DNA of 64,000 bases from Thioalkalivibrio nitratireducens DSM 14787 (GTDB lineage: Bacteria; Pseudomonadota; Gammaproteobacteria; Ectothiorhodospirales; Ectothiorhodospiraceae): positions 2,418,001 through 2,482,000 of the forward strand of contig NC_019902.2 in the NCBI RefSeq assembly GCF_000321415.2. The letters are read 5' to 3'. Every line of letters begins with the position of its first letter. Position 1 is the first letter of the stretch. Below the pieces are notes generated by a model. That model was not told the DNA's origin, ran no database searches, and saw only the letters and a program-made list of their open reading frames with translations. This document shows positions 20,197 through 30,385 of the stretch, one piece after another. The position numbers and the translations under genes are program-made.

Positions 20197-20709
20197 ATGC
20201 AAAAGGATCAATACGACCGCGACGAGCTACTGGCCTGTGGCTACGGCAACATGTTCGGCCCGGGCAACGCCCAGTTGCCCGTTCCGAACATGCTGATGAT
20301 GGACCGGGTGCTGAGGATCAACAGCGACGGCGGGCAGTACGGCAAGGGCGAGATGGTCGCGGAACTCGACATCCACCCCGATCTCTGGTTCTTCGCCTGC
20401 CATTTCCCCGGCGATCCGGTGATGCCGGGATGCCTGGGCCTGGACGCGATGTGGCAACTGGTCGGGTTCTACCTGGCGTGGCTGGGCAACCCCGGGCGTG
20501 GGCGGGCGCTCGGCGTCGGCGAGGTGAAGTTCACGGGCCAGGTACTGCCCACCGCAAAGAAGGTGACCTACCATGTCGAGATGAAGCGGGTGATCACCCG
20601 CAAGCTGGTGCTGGGGATCGGCGACGGCTCGGTGCGGGTGGACGACCGCGAGATCTACGTCGCCAAGGACCTGCGGGTCGGCCTGTTCACCTCGACCGAG
20701 AATTTCTGA
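20197..20709 (+). CDS. fabA: 3-hydroxydecanoyl-ACP dehydratase/isomerase
   Basis: FabA makes trans-2-decenoyl-ACP and isomerises it to cis-3, the branch point for unsaturated fatty acids. The 170 residues match the family length. The catalytic His69 ([14 protein letters not shown]) and Asp83 ([13 protein letters not shown]) are present. An in-frame GTG directly precedes the ATG. fabB, which usually follows fabA in gammaproteobacteria, is not adjacent here. Confidence 0.93.
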   Translation: MQKDQYDRDELLACGYGNMFGPGNAQLPVPNMLMMDRVLRINSDGGQYGKGEMVAELDIHPDLWFFACHFPGDPVMPGCLGLDAMWQLVGFYLAWLGNPGRGRALGVGEVKFTGQVLPTAKKVTYHVEMKRVITRKLVLGIGDGSVRVDDREIYVAKDLRVGLFTSTENF

Positions 20710-20792
20710 CCCGGCCGCCGAAGGCCGTCACCGCCGTTCCCACACCGGGGCAGTCGCGTGGTGCCGGAACGGGATCGGCGTAAGCGCCGAGC

Positions 20793-20818
20793 GGTGGATG
20801 ACGCTGCGCCCGCCCTCC
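20793..20818 (+). repeat. REP-like half-palindrome
   Basis: GGTGGATGACGCTGCGC followed by CCGCCCTCC resembles the REP-type hairpin seen complete at 44346-44381 and split at 51986/53885. It lies in the gap between the convergent fabA and dcd genes. Confidence 0.4.
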
Positions 20819-20854
20819 GGGCCAGCCCGCGGCGGCAGCCCGCGCTTGGCGCGC

Positions 20855-21421
20855 TCAGGTCTTCGGGAGCGTGACGCCCCGCTGGCCCTGGTACTTTCCG
20901 CCACGGTCGCGGTACGACGTCTCGCAGACCTCGTCGGACTCCAGAAACAGCATCTGGGCAATGCCCTCGTTGGCGTAGATCTTGGCCGGCAGCGGCGTGG
21001 TGTTCGAGAACTCCAACGTTACATGTCCCTCCCACTCGGGCTCCAGCGGGGTCACGTTCACGATGATACCGCAGCGAGCATAGGTCGATTTCCCAAGGCA
21101 GATGGTCAGCACGTTGCGCGGGATGCGGAAATACTCGACGGTGCGCGCGAGCGCGAAGGAATTCGGCGGGATGATGCAGACATCGGCCTTCACGTCGACG
21201 AAGCTGCGTTCGTCGAAGGACTTCGGGTCGACCACCGAACTGTTGATGTTGGTGAAGATCTTGAATTCATCAGCACAGCGCACGTCGTAGCCGTAGCTCG
21301 AGGTGCCGTAGGACACGATGCGGTGATCCCCGCGGAACCGCACCTGCCCCGGCTCGAACGGCTCGATCATGCCGGTGGATTCGGCCATGCGCCGGATCCA
21401 CCGGTCCGACTTGATCGGCAT
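20855..21421 (-). CDS. dcd: dCTP deaminase
   Basis: 188 residues. It deaminates dCTP to dUTP in pyrimidine deoxynucleotide synthesis. Family motifs are clear: [15 protein letters not shown] near residue 38, [22 protein letters not shown] near 111-132 with the catalytic Glu region, and the C-terminal [10 protein letters not shown] lid. It begins 3 bp after the apbC stop, so the two are cotranscribed, a common gammaproteobacterial pairing. Confidence 0.95.
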   Translation of the reverse strand: MPIKSDRWIRRMAESTGMIEPFEPGQVRFRGDHRIVSYGTSSYGYDVRCADEFKIFTNINSSVVDPKSFDERSFVDVKADVCIIPPNSFALARTVEYFRIPRNVLTICLGKSTYARCGIIVNVTPLEPEWEGHVTLEFSNTTPLPAKIYANEGIAQMLFLESDEVCETSYRDRGGKYQGQRGVTLPKT

Positions 21422-21424
21422 CGG

Positions 21425-22516
21425 TCAGGTGTTCTTGATCACGATGTTCGGGAACTTGCCGCTGTAGTCCTTGCTCTGCTCGGCCAGCTTCGCGCCGGTG
21501 CGGCGGGCGATTTCCCGGTAGATCTCGGCGATCCTGCTGTCGGGCTCGCGCACCACGGTCGGCTCGCCCCCATCCGCCTGCTCGCGGATCTGGATGTCGA
21601 GCGGCAGCGCGCCGAGCAGGTCGACCCCGAAGTCCTTCGCCATCTGCTCGCCGCCGCCGTGACCGAAAATGTGCTCCTCGTGACCGCAGTTCGAGCAGAT
21701 GTGGATACTCATGTTCTCGACGATACCGAGCACCGGAACGTCGACTTTCTCGAACATCTTTAATCCTTTGCGGGCGTCCAGCAGCGCGATGTCCTGCGGC
21801 GTGGTCACGATCAGCGCGCCGCTGACCGGGATCTTCTGCGACAGCGTCAGCTGCACATCACCGGTGCCCGGCGGCAGGTCGACAACCAGGTAGTCGAGAT
21901 CGTGCCAGTTGGTGTCGCGCAGCAGTTGCTCCAGCGCCTGCGTGACCATCGGCCCACGCCAGATCATCGGAGTGTCTTCCTCGATCAGAAAACCGATGGA
22001 CATCGCCTGCAGGTCGTACTTCTGCAGGGGCTCCATGGTCTTGCCGTCCTTCGACTCCGGCTGGTCCTTGATGCCCAGCATCCGCGGCTGGCTGGGGCCG
22101 TAGATGTCTGCATCCAGCACACCGACCTTGCCGCCCTCAGCGGCCAGCGCGAGCGCGAGGTTTACTGCGGTAGTCGACTTGCCGACGCCACCCTTGCCGG
22201 AGGCCACCGCAATGATGTTCTTGATGCCCGGCATCGGTTGCAGGCTCTTCTGCACCGCATGCGAGACCACGCGGCTGGAGATCTGCACCTCCGCGCCCTC
22301 GAGGTCACGCACGGTCTGCAAGGCCTTCTCGACCTCCGCAAGCAACTCGTCGAAGTAACCCGCGGCCGGGTAACCGAGCTCGATCATGACCGTAGCACGG
22401 GCGCCGTCGATCTGGATATCCTTGACCTCGCCAGCGGCCATCAGGTCCTTCTCGATGTACCTGTCCTGAACCGTTTTCAGGGCCGTTTCGATCTGCAGAC
22501 GCGATAGCTCGGACAT
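21425..22516 (-). CDS. apbC: Iron-sulfur cluster carrier ATPase, Mrp/ApbC family
   Basis: The 363-residue P-loop ATPase loads or transfers Fe-S clusters to apoproteins. The N-terminal DUF59/MIP18-like domain (~1-95) precedes the deviant Walker A (GKGGVGKST) near residue 111. The cluster-binding CxxC (HICSNCGHEEHIFG) lies near residue 276. It diverges from metG across ~220 bp, a conserved arrangement. It is unrelated to the Mrp antiporter despite the shared name. Confidence 0.93.
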   Translation of the reverse strand: MSELSRLQIETALKTVQDRYIEKDLMAAGEVKDIQIDGARATVMIELGYPAAGYFDELLAEVEKALQTVRDLEGAEVQISSRVVSHAVQKSLQPMPGIKNIIAVASGKGGVGKSTTAVNLALALAAEGGKVGVLDADIYGPSQPRMLGIKDQPESKDGKTMEPLQKYDLQAMSIGFLIEEDTPMIWRGPMVTQALEQLLRDTNWHDLDYLVVDLPPGTGDVQLTLSQKIPVSGALIVTTPQDIALLDARKGLKMFEKVDVPVLGIVENMSIHICSNCGHEEHIFGHGGGEQMAKDFGVDLLGALPLDIQIREQADGGEPTVVREPDSRIAEIYREIARRTGAKLAEQSKDYSGKFPNIVIKNT

Positions 22517-22738
22517 GGTTGCGTGGTTTCCTGATATTTGTGTAGGACGCGCATAGTACCGGGCGTCAAGGGCGCCGCCAAATCACGCACATGCCGGGGC
22601 AAAATGGGCGCCCCGCGATGCGAACCCCGGGCCGGAAAGCGGCACCGGGACCCCGTGGCTCGACAAGACTGCCCGCAGACCCGAAAATATCGGGTTCCGC
22701 TCAGCGCCCCCGCTCCCACCGAGGATCAGCCCCCCGCG

Positions 22739-24790
22739 ATGACGCCCGTGAATCCCGTAACCCCGCGCAGGATCCTGATCACCAGCGCGCTGCCGTATGC
22801 AAACGGCCCGATCCACCTCGGGCACCTGGTCGAGTACATTCAGACCGACATCTGGGCCCGGTTCCAGCGCGCGCGCGGCCACGAGGCGATCTACGTCTGC
22901 GCCGACGACGCCCACGGAACGCCGATCATGCTGAAAGCCCGTGCCGAGGGCATCGAGCCGGAAGAGCTGATCGCACGGGTCCGCGAGGAACACGAGGCCG
23001 ACTTCGCCGAGTTCCTCGTCGACTTCGACCATTACCACAGCACCCACTCGGAAGAGAACCGCTACTGCGCAACGCGAATCTACGAAGGGCTGAAGGCCGG
23101 CGGTCACATCGCGACGCGCACGATTCAGCAGGCCTTCGATCCCGAGGCCGGCATGTTCCTGCCGGACCGTTTCATCAAGGGGACCTGCCCGAAGTGTGGC
23201 GCGGCTGACCAGTACGGAGACTCCTGCGAGGTCTGCGGCGCGACCTACAGCCCGACCGACCTGATCGACCCGGTCTCGGCGATCAGCGGCGCCCGCCCGG
23301 TCGCGCGCGACTCCAAGCACTACTTCTTCCGGCTCACCGACTTCGCGGCCTTTCTGCGCGACTGGACCGGCTCCGGCCGGCTGCAAAGCGCGATCCGCAA
23401 CAAGCTGAACGAGTGGTTCGAGGCCGGTCTCGCGGACTGGGACATCTCCCGCGATGCGCCCTACTTCGGCTTCGAGATCCCGGATGCGCCAGGCAAGTTC
23501 TTCTACGTCTGGCTCGACGCGCCGATCGGCTATATGGCGAGCTTCAAGGCCTACGCGGAAAAGCACGGGCTTGATTTCGACGCCTGGTGGGGCCCGGACT
23601 CCGATACCGAGATGTACCACTTCATCGGCAAGGACATCGCCTATTTCCATACCCTGTTCTGGCCGGCGATGCTGCACGGCGCCGGCTTTCGCACGCCGAC
23701 TGCGGTCTTCTGCCACGGCTTCCTGACCGTGAACGGCCAGAAGATGAGCAAGTCGCGCGGCACCTTCATCCGCGCGCGCGACTACCTCGGCCACCTGAAC
23801 CCGGAGGCGCTGCGTTACTACTTCGCGGCGAAGCTCAGCGCCGGCGTCGACGACATCGACCTGAGCCTCGACGACTTCGTGCAGCGCGTGAACGCCGACC
23901 TGGTCGGCAAGGTGGTGAACATCGCCAGCCGCTGCGCGGGCTTCATCACCAAGCGCTTCGACGGCCGCCTTGCCGGTACCCTGCCCCGCCCCGACCTGCA
24001 CGAGCTTTTCGCGGCAGAAGGCGCCGAGATCGCGGAACACTACGAAACACGCGAGTACGCCCAGGCGATGCGCCAGATCATGGCGCTGGCCGACCAGGCC
24101 AACCAGTACATCGACGAGGCCCGCCCGTGGGTGCTCGCAAAGGATCCAGAGCGTGCCAGCGAGGTGCAGGCGATCTGCACCCAGGGGCTGGAGCTGTTCC
24201 GCATCCTGGCCATCTATCTCGCGCCGGTACTGCCCCGGCTGGCGGCCCGCGCCGGCGCGTTCCTGAACCGGCCCGAACTCGACTGGGCCTCGCGCGCGCA
24301 GGCGCTGACCGGCGGCAGCATCCAGCCCTACGAACCTCTGATGACCCGGATCGAGCCGGCTGCGGTCGAAGGCCTGCTCGCGGCCTCGAGTTCCAATCTG
24401 GCGCCGACAAAACCCGCGCCCACCCCCCGCGCCGGAGAGACTCCCGCCATGGACCCGATCGCCGAGACCATCGATTTCGAGACCTTCGCCCGAGTCGACC
24501 TGCGCATCGCCCGCATCGCGACTGCCGAGTACGTCGAAGGTGCGGACAAGCTGCTGCGCCTGACGCTGGATCTGGGGGCGGAGCAGCGCCAGGTGTTCGC
24601 CGGCATCCGCTCGGCCTACCGCCCGGAGGATCTCAATGGCCGGCTGACGGTGATGGTTGCGAACCTGGCGCCGCGGAAAATGCGCTTCGGCGTGTCCGAG
24701 GGAATGGTGCTCGCAGCCGGGCCGGGTGGCGGGGATCTCTTCCTGCTCGCCCCCGACGAAGGCGCCCGGCCCGGCATGCGCGTGAAGTAG
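22739..24790 (+). CDS. metG: Methionyl-tRNA synthetase
   Basis: The 683-residue class I synthetase starts at [10 protein letters not shown]. The HIGH-like motif is [12 protein letters not shown] (~residues 18-29). A zinc knuckle ([17 protein letters not shown]) is near 145, and KMSKS ([11 protein letters not shown]) is near 335. The C-terminal ~110 residues are the EMAP-II/Trbp111-like tRNA-binding domain ([17 protein letters not shown]), which dimerises the enzyme. Confidence 0.97.
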   Translation: MTPVNPVTPRRILITSALPYANGPIHLGHLVEYIQTDIWARFQRARGHEAIYVCADDAHGTPIMLKARAEGIEPEELIARVREEHEADFAEFLVDFDHYHSTHSEENRYCATRIYEGLKAGGHIATRTIQQAFDPEAGMFLPDRFIKGTCPKCGAADQYGDSCEVCGATYSPTDLIDPVSAISGARPVARDSKHYFFRLTDFAAFLRDWTGSGRLQSAIRNKLNEWFEAGLADWDISRDAPYFGFEIPDAPGKFFYVWLDAPIGYMASFKAYAEKHGLDFDAWWGPDSDTEMYHFIGKDIAYFHTLFWPAMLHGAGFRTPTAVFCHGFLTVNGQKMSKSRGTFIRARDYLGHLNPEALRYYFAAKLSAGVDDIDLSLDDFVQRVNADLVGKVVNIASRCAGFITKRFDGRLAGTLPRPDLHELFAAEGAEIAEHYETREYAQAMRQIMALADQANQYIDEARPWVLAKDPERASEVQAICTQGLELFRILAIYLAPVLPRLAARAGAFLNRPELDWASRAQALTGGSIQPYEPLMTRIEPAAVEGLLAASSSNLAPTKPAPTPRAGETPAMDPIAETIDFETFARVDLRIARIATAEYVEGADKLLRLTLDLGAEQRQVFAGIRSAYRPEDLNGRLTVMVANLAPRKMRFGVSEGMVLAAGPGGGDLFLLAPDEGARPGMRVK

Positions 24791-24970
24791 GGTTCTGATG
24801 GAGCCGTTCGACGGCCAGCATGCTGGAATCGGCATTGGCAAAGCCGGGCGGCGATGCGAATCGCTGCGTTTGCGCGCACCTCCGGGGGGCTTGCCAGCCG
24901 CGGGAGTTTTCTCAGATGTTTTCTTACGTCCCGGGCTCGCGTAAGCTTCTGCCCTTTTGCCGGCATATGC

Positions 24971-25594
24971 ATGATTGAAGATTCCCTGGAATACAAGGCG
25001 CAGGTGCGGCTTCTCGCCGACGCTGGCCGGCTGTTTGCCCAGCGCGGATGGGTTCCCGCGACCGCCGGCAACTTCTCCGCGCGGCTGAACGAGGAGCAGA
25101 TCGTGATCACCGTCTCCGGGCGCCACAAGGGGCACCTGGACGACAGCGGGTTCATGGTGGTCGATCTCGAGGGCAACATCCTGTCGCCCGGAAAGACACC
25201 GTCCGCCGAAACCTTCCTGCACATCATCATGTACCGGCGCGACCCGAGCATCGGGGCGGTGCTGCATACCCACTCGGCAAACGCTACGGTGCTCTCCCGG
25301 CTGTTCCCTTATGGCCTCACGCTGAACGACTACGTGGTGCTGAAGGCATTTCCCGCAATCACGTCGCACGAGACCTCGCTGCCCGTCCCGGTGTTCCCCA
25401 ATACCCAGGACGTACCACAGCTGGCCGCCCAGGTGGACGACTACATGAATCGGCACCCCGGCGTCTCCGGCTACCTGGTCAGCGGCCACGGGCTCTACAC
25501 CTGGGGACGCTCGGTGGAAGCGGCGATACAGCACGTCGAGGCCTTCGAGTTCCTGTTCGAGTGCGAGATCCTCTCCAGGAGGCTGAGCCCATGA
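24971..25594 (+). CDS. mtnB: Methylthioribulose-1-phosphate dehydratase
   Basis: The 207-residue class II aldolase-fold enzyme belongs to the methionine salvage pathway. The start is the ATG opening MIEDSLEYKAQ, with hydrophobic upstream codons rejected as non-coding. Zinc ligands are visible in LHTHSANATV (~residue 97) and LVSGHGLYTWG (~172). It is followed immediately by a short overlapping reading frame and mtnC. mtnA, mtnP and mtnD are not seen in this window. Confidence 0.92.
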   Translation: MIEDSLEYKAQVRLLADAGRLFAQRGWVPATAGNFSARLNEEQIVITVSGRHKGHLDDSGFMVVDLEGNILSPGKTPSAETFLHIIMYRRDPSIGAVLHTHSANATVLSRLFPYGLTLNDYVVLKAFPAITSHETSLPVPVFPNTQDVPQLAAQVDDYMNRHPGVSGYLVSGHGLYTWGRSVEAAIQHVEAFEFLFECEILSRRLSP

Positions 25595-25709
25595 CCACGC
25601 GCCACGCAAACCCGGACACCGACCCGCGCCCGTGCGCCCGCGTTGCCGACCCGGCCGGGATCATCCGGCGCTTTCCGACACGGGGCCAGCCCCCCGGACC
25701 GATGTCGTG
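25591..25709 (+). pseudogene. Possible N-terminal remnant of mtnD
   Basis: A 39-codon frame starts in an ATGA overlap with mtnB and ends in a GTGA overlap with mtnC, exactly where acireductone dioxygenase (mtnD) commonly sits. Its product (MTTRHANPDTDP, then RVADPAGIIRRF) loosely resembles the MtnD N-terminus, where a D-x-A-x-I-x-x-R-L segment precedes the catalytic cupin. The His/Glu metal ligands of MtnD are absent. It may be a deletion scar or simply spacer; the resemblance is by eye. Confidence 0.3.
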
Positions 25710-26405
25710 ATTCGTGCGGTGCTGCTGGACATCGAGGGCACCACGACCAGCCTCTCGTTTGTCCACGACACGCTGTTTCCGTATGCGGCCGAGCACCTCG
25801 GGGACTACGTGCGCAGACACCGGAACGTGCCCGAGGTCGCCCGGCTGCTGGCAGATGCGCGCGCCTATGCCGGTGGCGACCTCGACGACGACGCGCTGGT
25901 CGAGCGGATGCGGGCCTGGATCGCGGCCGATCAGCAGATCACCCCGCTGAAGGGCCTGCAGGGCCTGATCTGGGAAGACGGCTATCGCCAGGGCCACTTC
26001 CACGGACACGTCTACCCCGATGTTCCCGAAAGCCTGCACCGCTGGGCACAGGCCGGTATTCGCCTGTACGTGTTCTCGTCGGGGTCGGTACACGCACAGA
26101 AACTACTGTTCGGACATACGCCGGCGGGCGACTTGAATCCGCTGTTCTCCGGCCACTTCGACACCCGGATCGGCGGGAAGCGAGACGCCGACAGCTACCG
26201 CCGGATCGCCGCTCAGATCGGCCTGCCGCCCGAACAGATCCTGTTCCTGTCAGACCGCCGCCACGAGCTCGATGCCGCGGCGCAGGTCCGCATGGCCACC
26301 GCGGCGGTGCTGCGCGAGGGCGTGCACGGCCCGTTCGGCCCGCATCGAACGGTCCCCGACTTCACCGCGCTGGATCTACCCGGCACCCCCGAGCCGATGC
26401 ACTAG
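25707..26405 (+). CDS. mtnC: Enolase-phosphatase E1
   Basis: The 232-residue HAD-superfamily enzyme enolises and dephosphorylates 2,3-diketo-5-methylthiopentyl-1-phosphate to acireductone. HAD motif I is LLDIEGTTTSLSFV (near residue 5), motif II is YVFSSGS, and motif III is ILFLSDRRHELDAA. The start is taken as GTG because it opens immediately into motif I. It overlaps the small upstream frame. Confidence 0.9.
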   Translation: MIRAVLLDIEGTTTSLSFVHDTLFPYAAEHLGDYVRRHRNVPEVARLLADARAYAGGDLDDDALVERMRAWIAADQQITPLKGLQGLIWEDGYRQGHFHGHVYPDVPESLHRWAQAGIRLYVFSSGSVHAQKLLFGHTPAGDLNPLFSGHFDTRIGGKRDADSYRRIAAQIGLPPEQILFLSDRRHELDAAAQVRMATAAVLREGVHGPFGPHRTVPDFTALDLPGTPEPMH

Positions 26406-26583
26406 AATGACGGGTAACGCCCGGGGCGACCGGCTCCGGGCAGCACATCCCGGTGAAGGGTTGGAGTGGCCACCGGATCCTCGCAGAGCCCCGGACACGC
26501 CCCGAAAGGCACGCGTCGCGTCGGGTTGAGCCCAGCCGGCGGGCTGGCCGATACTATCGTTGACTTTCCCACTCGGAATTGCC

Positions 26584-27162
26584 GTGGAATATGCCCTGAT
26601 CCTCGTTAGTACGATCCTGGTCAACAACTTCGTGCTGGTGAAGTTCCTGGGCCTGTGCCCGTTCATGGGCGTTTCCCGGAAGGTCGAGACCGCCACCGGC
26701 ATGGGCCTGGCCACCACCTTCGTGCTGACCCTGTCGGCGGTGAGCAGCTACTTGATCAACGAATACCTGCTGATCCCGCTCGGGCTCGAGTACCTGCGCA
26801 CGATCGCGTTCATCCTGGTCATCGCCGCGGTCGTCCAGTTCACCGAGATGGTCGTGCACAAGACCAGCCCGCTGCTGTACAACGTGCTGGGAATCTTCCT
26901 GCCGCTGATCACCACCAACTGTGCCGTGCTCGGCGTCGCGCTCTTGAACGTGCAGGAAGCGCACGGCTTCGTCGAATCGGCTCTGTACGGTTTCGGCGCT
27001 GCGGTGGGCTTCTCCATCGTGCTGATCCTGTTCTCCGCGATCCGCGAGCGCATCGCCGCCGCCGACGTTCCCGCTCCGTTCCGAGGCAGCGCCATCGCGA
27101 TGATCACCGCCGGCCTGATGTCACTCGGGTTCATGGGCTTCTACGGGCTGGTGCGCCTCTAG
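26584..27162 (+). CDS. rnfA: Rnf electron transport complex subunit A
   Basis: The 192-residue integral membrane subunit has six helices. The family opening [19 protein letters not shown] carries the conserved Cys that helps hold the membrane [2Fe-2S] centre shared with RnfE; the second is in [12 protein letters not shown]. The GTG start matches the usual RnfA N-terminus ([12 protein letters not shown]); a TTG 24 bp upstream is an alternative. It is the first gene of rnfABCDGE. Confidence 0.95.
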   Translation: MEYALILVSTILVNNFVLVKFLGLCPFMGVSRKVETATGMGLATTFVLTLSAVSSYLINEYLLIPLGLEYLRTIAFILVIAAVVQFTEMVVHKTSPLLYNVLGIFLPLITTNCAVLGVALLNVQEAHGFVESALYGFGAAVGFSIVLILFSAIRERIAAADVPAPFRGSAIAMITAGLMSLGFMGFYGLVRL

Positions 27163-27164
27163 CG

Positions 27165-27749
27165 ATGCTCGCCGCCGTCCTGACCATTGCCGGCCTCGCT
27201 ACTGCCTTCGGATTGATCCTGGGCTACTCGGCGCAGCGCTTCCGTGTTGAAGGAGACCCGATCGCAGACCAGGTCGACGCATTACTGCCGCAGACCCAGT
27301 GCGGACAGTGCGGCTATCCCGGCTGCCGGCCTTACGCCGAGGCCATCGCCGGAAACCAGGCCGACATCAACCACTGCCCACCCGGTGGCGAGGCTACGGT
27401 GCTGGCGCTCGCCGACCTGCTCGGCCGCGACCCGAAACCTCTGGAGGCCGAGGTCCGCGAAAAGGCGGTGGCCGTGATCGACGAGAACACCTGCATCGGC
27501 TGCACGCTGTGCATCCAGGCCTGCCCGGTGGACGCGATCGTCGGCGCGGCGAAGCAGATGCATACCGTGATCGAGAGCGAATGCACCGGCTGCGAGCTGT
27601 GCTTGGAACCCTGCCCGGTGGACTGCGTCGAAATGGTCCCCGTGCACCGCGACATCCGGGACTGGCGCTGGGCGCAGCCGCCCCCCTCGCCGATCGAAGC
27701 GCCGCGGCCCTCGCGCAGGCCCGCCGACGCCGGGGGGGAATCCGCCTGA
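27165..27749 (+). CDS. rnfB: Rnf complex subunit B, iron-sulfur protein
   Basis: 194 residues. One N-terminal membrane helix is followed by the 4Fe-4S motif CGQCGYPGC and a downstream Cys (CPPGG). Two ferredoxin motifs ([12 protein letters not shown] and [12 protein letters not shown]) come next, in the usual RnfB order. It passes electrons between ferredoxin and the membrane subunits. The start is the ATG 2 bp after rnfA. Confidence 0.95.
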   Translation: MLAAVLTIAGLATAFGLILGYSAQRFRVEGDPIADQVDALLPQTQCGQCGYPGCRPYAEAIAGNQADINHCPPGGEATVLALADLLGRDPKPLEAEVREKAVAVIDENTCIGCTLCIQACPVDAIVGAAKQMHTVIESECTGCELCLEPCPVDCVEMVPVHRDIRDWRWAQPPPSPIEAPRPSRRPADAGGESA

Positions 27750-27767
27750 CGGCGCGATTCCCCTACA

Positions 27768-29342
27768 ATGCGCACCATGCACCTGCACCGTTTTCACGGC
27801 GGCCTGAAGCTGCCCGACCACAAGACCGAAAGTACCGTCCGCCCCCTGCTGGCGCTGGACATCCCGCAAGTTCTTTTCCTGCCGTTGTCGCAGCACATCG
27901 GCGAACCCGCCGAACCCCTGGTCGGTCCCGGCGATACCGTGCTGAAGGGCCAGCGGATCGGCCACGCCAACGACTACATCGCCGCCCACCTGCATGCGCC
28001 GACGTCGGGCCGGGTGCGCGAGATCGCGGAATACCCAGTGCCGCACCCGTCCGGCCTCACCGCGCCTTGCATCGTGATCGAAGCCGACGGCGACGACCGC
28101 TGGCACGACGACCGGCTGCGGGGCTGGCCGGACTGGCATGAACGCGACGCCCGGAGCCTGCGCGAACGCATCCGCGATGCAGGAATCGTCGGGCTCGGCG
28201 GCGCGGCCTTCCCGACCGCGGTGAAACTGAACCCGCGTCCCGGGAAAGCCATCCACACCCTGGTGGTCAACGGCGCCGAGTGCGAACCCTACATCAGCTG
28301 CGACGACACCCTGATGCGCGAGCGCCCCAAATCGGTGCTGGCCGGCGTCCGCATCGTCGCTCACCTGCTAGGCGTGGAACGGGTGCTGTTCGCGGTCGAG
28401 GACAACAAGCCCGAAGCCCTGCGCGCCTTGCGCGACGCCCTTTCCAGCCATGATCGCAGCCGAATTCAACTGGTGGGGATTCCAAGCATTTACCCCACTG
28501 GCGGCGAACGCCAGCTGATCCGGGTGCTCACCGGGCGCGAGGTGCCCAGCGCCGGCCTGCCGGCGGACCTGGGCATCGTCTGCCACAATCCCGGCACGCT
28601 GAAGGCTGTAGCGGACGCGGTGCTCGACGGCCACCCGCTGATTTCGCGGATCGTGACCGTGACCGGCCCCGGCGTGCGCGAACCGCGCAACGTCGAGGCG
28701 CTGATCGGAACCCCGTTCGCCGATCTGGTTGCCGCAGCCGGCGGCTACGCACCCGAGGTGAACCGGCTGGTGATGGGCGGCCCGATGATGGGCTTTGCGG
28801 TCGGCGACGATGCAGTGCCGGTGATCAAGGGCACCAACTGCCTGCTGGCGACCCGCCCCCAGGATACGCCGGAGCCGGGACCGCTGATGCCATGCATCCG
28901 CTGCGGCGAATGCACCCGGGTCTGTCCGGCCAACCTGCTGCCGCAACAGCTGTACTGGTTCGCCAAGAGCAAGAACTTCGACGCGATCCAGGATTACGGG
29001 CTGTTCGACTGCATCGAATGCGGCTGCTGTGCCCGGGTCTGCCCCAGCAACATTCCGCTGGTGCAGTACTACCGTTTTGCGAAGAACGAGATCTGGGCGC
29101 GCGAGAAGGAACGGCAGAAAGCCGACCTCGCCCGCGAGCGCTTCGAGTTCCGGCAGCTGCGCCAACAGCGCGAGGAACAGGAGAAGGCCGAGCGGCTCGC
29201 GCGCAAGAAGGCCGCGGTCGCGAAACAGGCGCCCGAAGGCGAGAAGAAGGCGGCGATCGATGCCGCGCTGGAGCGGGCGCGCGCGAAGAAGGCCGCCCAG
29301 ACTGGCGAGAACCCGGCGGACAACGGAAGGCCCGACACCTGA
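27768..29342 (+). CDS. rnfC: Rnf complex subunit C, NADH/FMN-binding
   Basis: The 524-residue peripheral subunit has an NADH/FMN-binding fold (GLGGAAFPTAVKLN and VNGAECEPYISCDD) and two 4Fe-4S motifs (CIRCGECTRVCP and CIECGCCARVCP). The C-terminal ~95 residues are a highly charged Lys/Glu/Ala-rich helix, as in many proteobacterial RnfC proteins. An in-frame ATG 9 bp downstream is an alternative start. It ends in a TGATG overlap with rnfD. Confidence 0.95.
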   Translation: MRTMHLHRFHGGLKLPDHKTESTVRPLLALDIPQVLFLPLSQHIGEPAEPLVGPGDTVLKGQRIGHANDYIAAHLHAPTSGRVREIAEYPVPHPSGLTAPCIVIEADGDDRWHDDRLRGWPDWHERDARSLRERIRDAGIVGLGGAAFPTAVKLNPRPGKAIHTLVVNGAECEPYISCDDTLMRERPKSVLAGVRIVAHLLGVERVLFAVEDNKPEALRALRDALSSHDRSRIQLVGIPSIYPTGGERQLIRVLTGREVPSAGLPADLGIVCHNPGTLKAVADAVLDGHPLISRIVTVTGPGVREPRNVEALIGTPFADLVAAAGGYAPEVNRLVMGGPMMGFAVGDDAVPVIKGTNCLLATRPQDTPEPGPLMPCIRCGECTRVCPANLLPQQLYWFAKSKNFDAIQDYGLFDCIECGCCARVCPSNIPLVQYYRFAKNEIWAREKERQKADLARERFEFRQLRQQREEQEKAERLARKKAAVAKQAPEGEKKAAIDAALERARAKKAAQTGENPADNGRPDT

Positions 29343-30385
29343 TGCGCTTCGAGACCCGCACGTCTCCGCATCTGATTCCCAGTCACAGCGTGGGCGGCGT
29401 GATGCGCCAGGTGCTGTATGCGCTGGTACCCGGCACGCTGGCGATGACCTGGTTCTTCGGCTGGGGGGTACTGGTCAACGTGATGCTCGCCGTTCTATTC
29501 GCGGTCGGCTTCGAGGCGTTGATGGTGGCGCTGCGCCGGCGCCCGGTCGGGGCAACGCTGGCGGATTCCAGCGCAATCCTGGCCGGGTGGCTGTTCGCAC
29601 TCGCGATCCCGCCGCTGGCGCCGTTCTGGGTGCTGCTCACCGGCACCGCGTTCGCGATCGTGGTCGCGAAGCACCTCTACGGGGGACTCGGCTACAACCC
29701 GTTCAACCCGGCGATGGTCGGTTACGTCGTGGTGCTGGTCTCGTTCCCGCGCGAGATCTCGCTCTGGCCCGCTCCCGAAGGCCTGCTGCACGGATCGCTG
29801 ACGCTGTTGCAGACGCTGCAGACCTCGCTGACCGGGAGACTGCCCGACGGAATGGAGTGGGATGCGATCACGCGAGCGTCGCCCCTGGACCTGATGCGGG
29901 ACGGCCTGGTTGCCGGCCAAACCGTCGGCGAGGTGACCCGCAGCCCGGTGTTCGGCTCGTTCTCCGAGACCGGCTGGGAATGGACCGGGAACCTGTTCCT
30001 GCTGGGTGGGCTCTGGCTGCTGTACCGGCGCGTGATCACCTGGCACATCCCCGCGGCGATGGTGCTGACGCTGGCCACCACCGCCGGCGTGTTCTGGGTG
30101 ATCGATCCAGACCAGTTCGCGTCGCCCGCGTTCCATGTGTTCAGCGGCGCCGCGATCATCGGCGCCTTCTTCATCGCCACCGACCCGGTGTCCGCCGCGA
30201 CCACCCCGCTCGGACGCATCCTCTACGGCGCCGGAATCGGCCTGCTGACCTACGTGATCCGCACCTGGGGCGGATATCCCGACGCGGTTGCGTTCGCGGT
30301 GCTGCTCATGAACATGGTCGCGCCGACGCTGGATCATTACACCCGTCCCCGGATCTTCGGCCACTCGCGGGACCGGCATGGCTAG
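29342..30385 (+). CDS. rnfD: Rnf complex subunit D
   Basis: The 347-residue membrane subunit of the NqrB/RnfD family has about nine helices. The segment where this family carries its covalently FMN-linked Thr reads DAITRASPLDLM around residue 180, so Ser appears where Thr is expected. The rest, including GGLGYNPFNPAMVGYVVVL, fits the family. It overlaps rnfC by 1 bp and rnfG by 8 bp. Confidence 0.94.
   Translation: MRFETRTSPHLIPSHSVGGVMRQVLYALVPGTLAMTWFFGWGVLVNVMLAVLFAVGFEALMVALRRRPVGATLADSSAILAGWLFALAIPPLAPFWVLLTGTAFAIVVAKHLYGGLGYNPFNPAMVGYVVVLVSFPREISLWPAPEGLLHGSLTLLQTLQTSLTGRLPDGMEWDAITRASPLDLMRDGLVAGQTVGEVTRSPVFGSFSETGWEWTGNLFLLGGLWLLYRRVITWHIPAAMVLTLATTAGVFWVIDPDQFASPAFHVFSGAAIIGAFFIATDPVSAATTPLGRILYGAGIGLLTYVIRTWGGYPDAVAFAVLLMNMVAPTLDHYTRPRIFGHSRDRHG

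Noticed and set aside
24791-24970. Possible SAM or SAH riboswitch ahead of mtnB
   Set aside because: I looked for conserved riboswitch stems in the 180-bp leader and found only ordinary GC-rich inverted repeats. There is no match I can name.
22583-25609. Very long open frame (about 1,000 codons) on the minus strand across metG and mtnB
   Set aside because: It is antisense to two clear enzymes, has no family-like segments, and reflects the high GC content, which removes stop codons from shadow frames. Similar antisense frames at 3940-6534 and 7543-9348 were rejected for the same reason.
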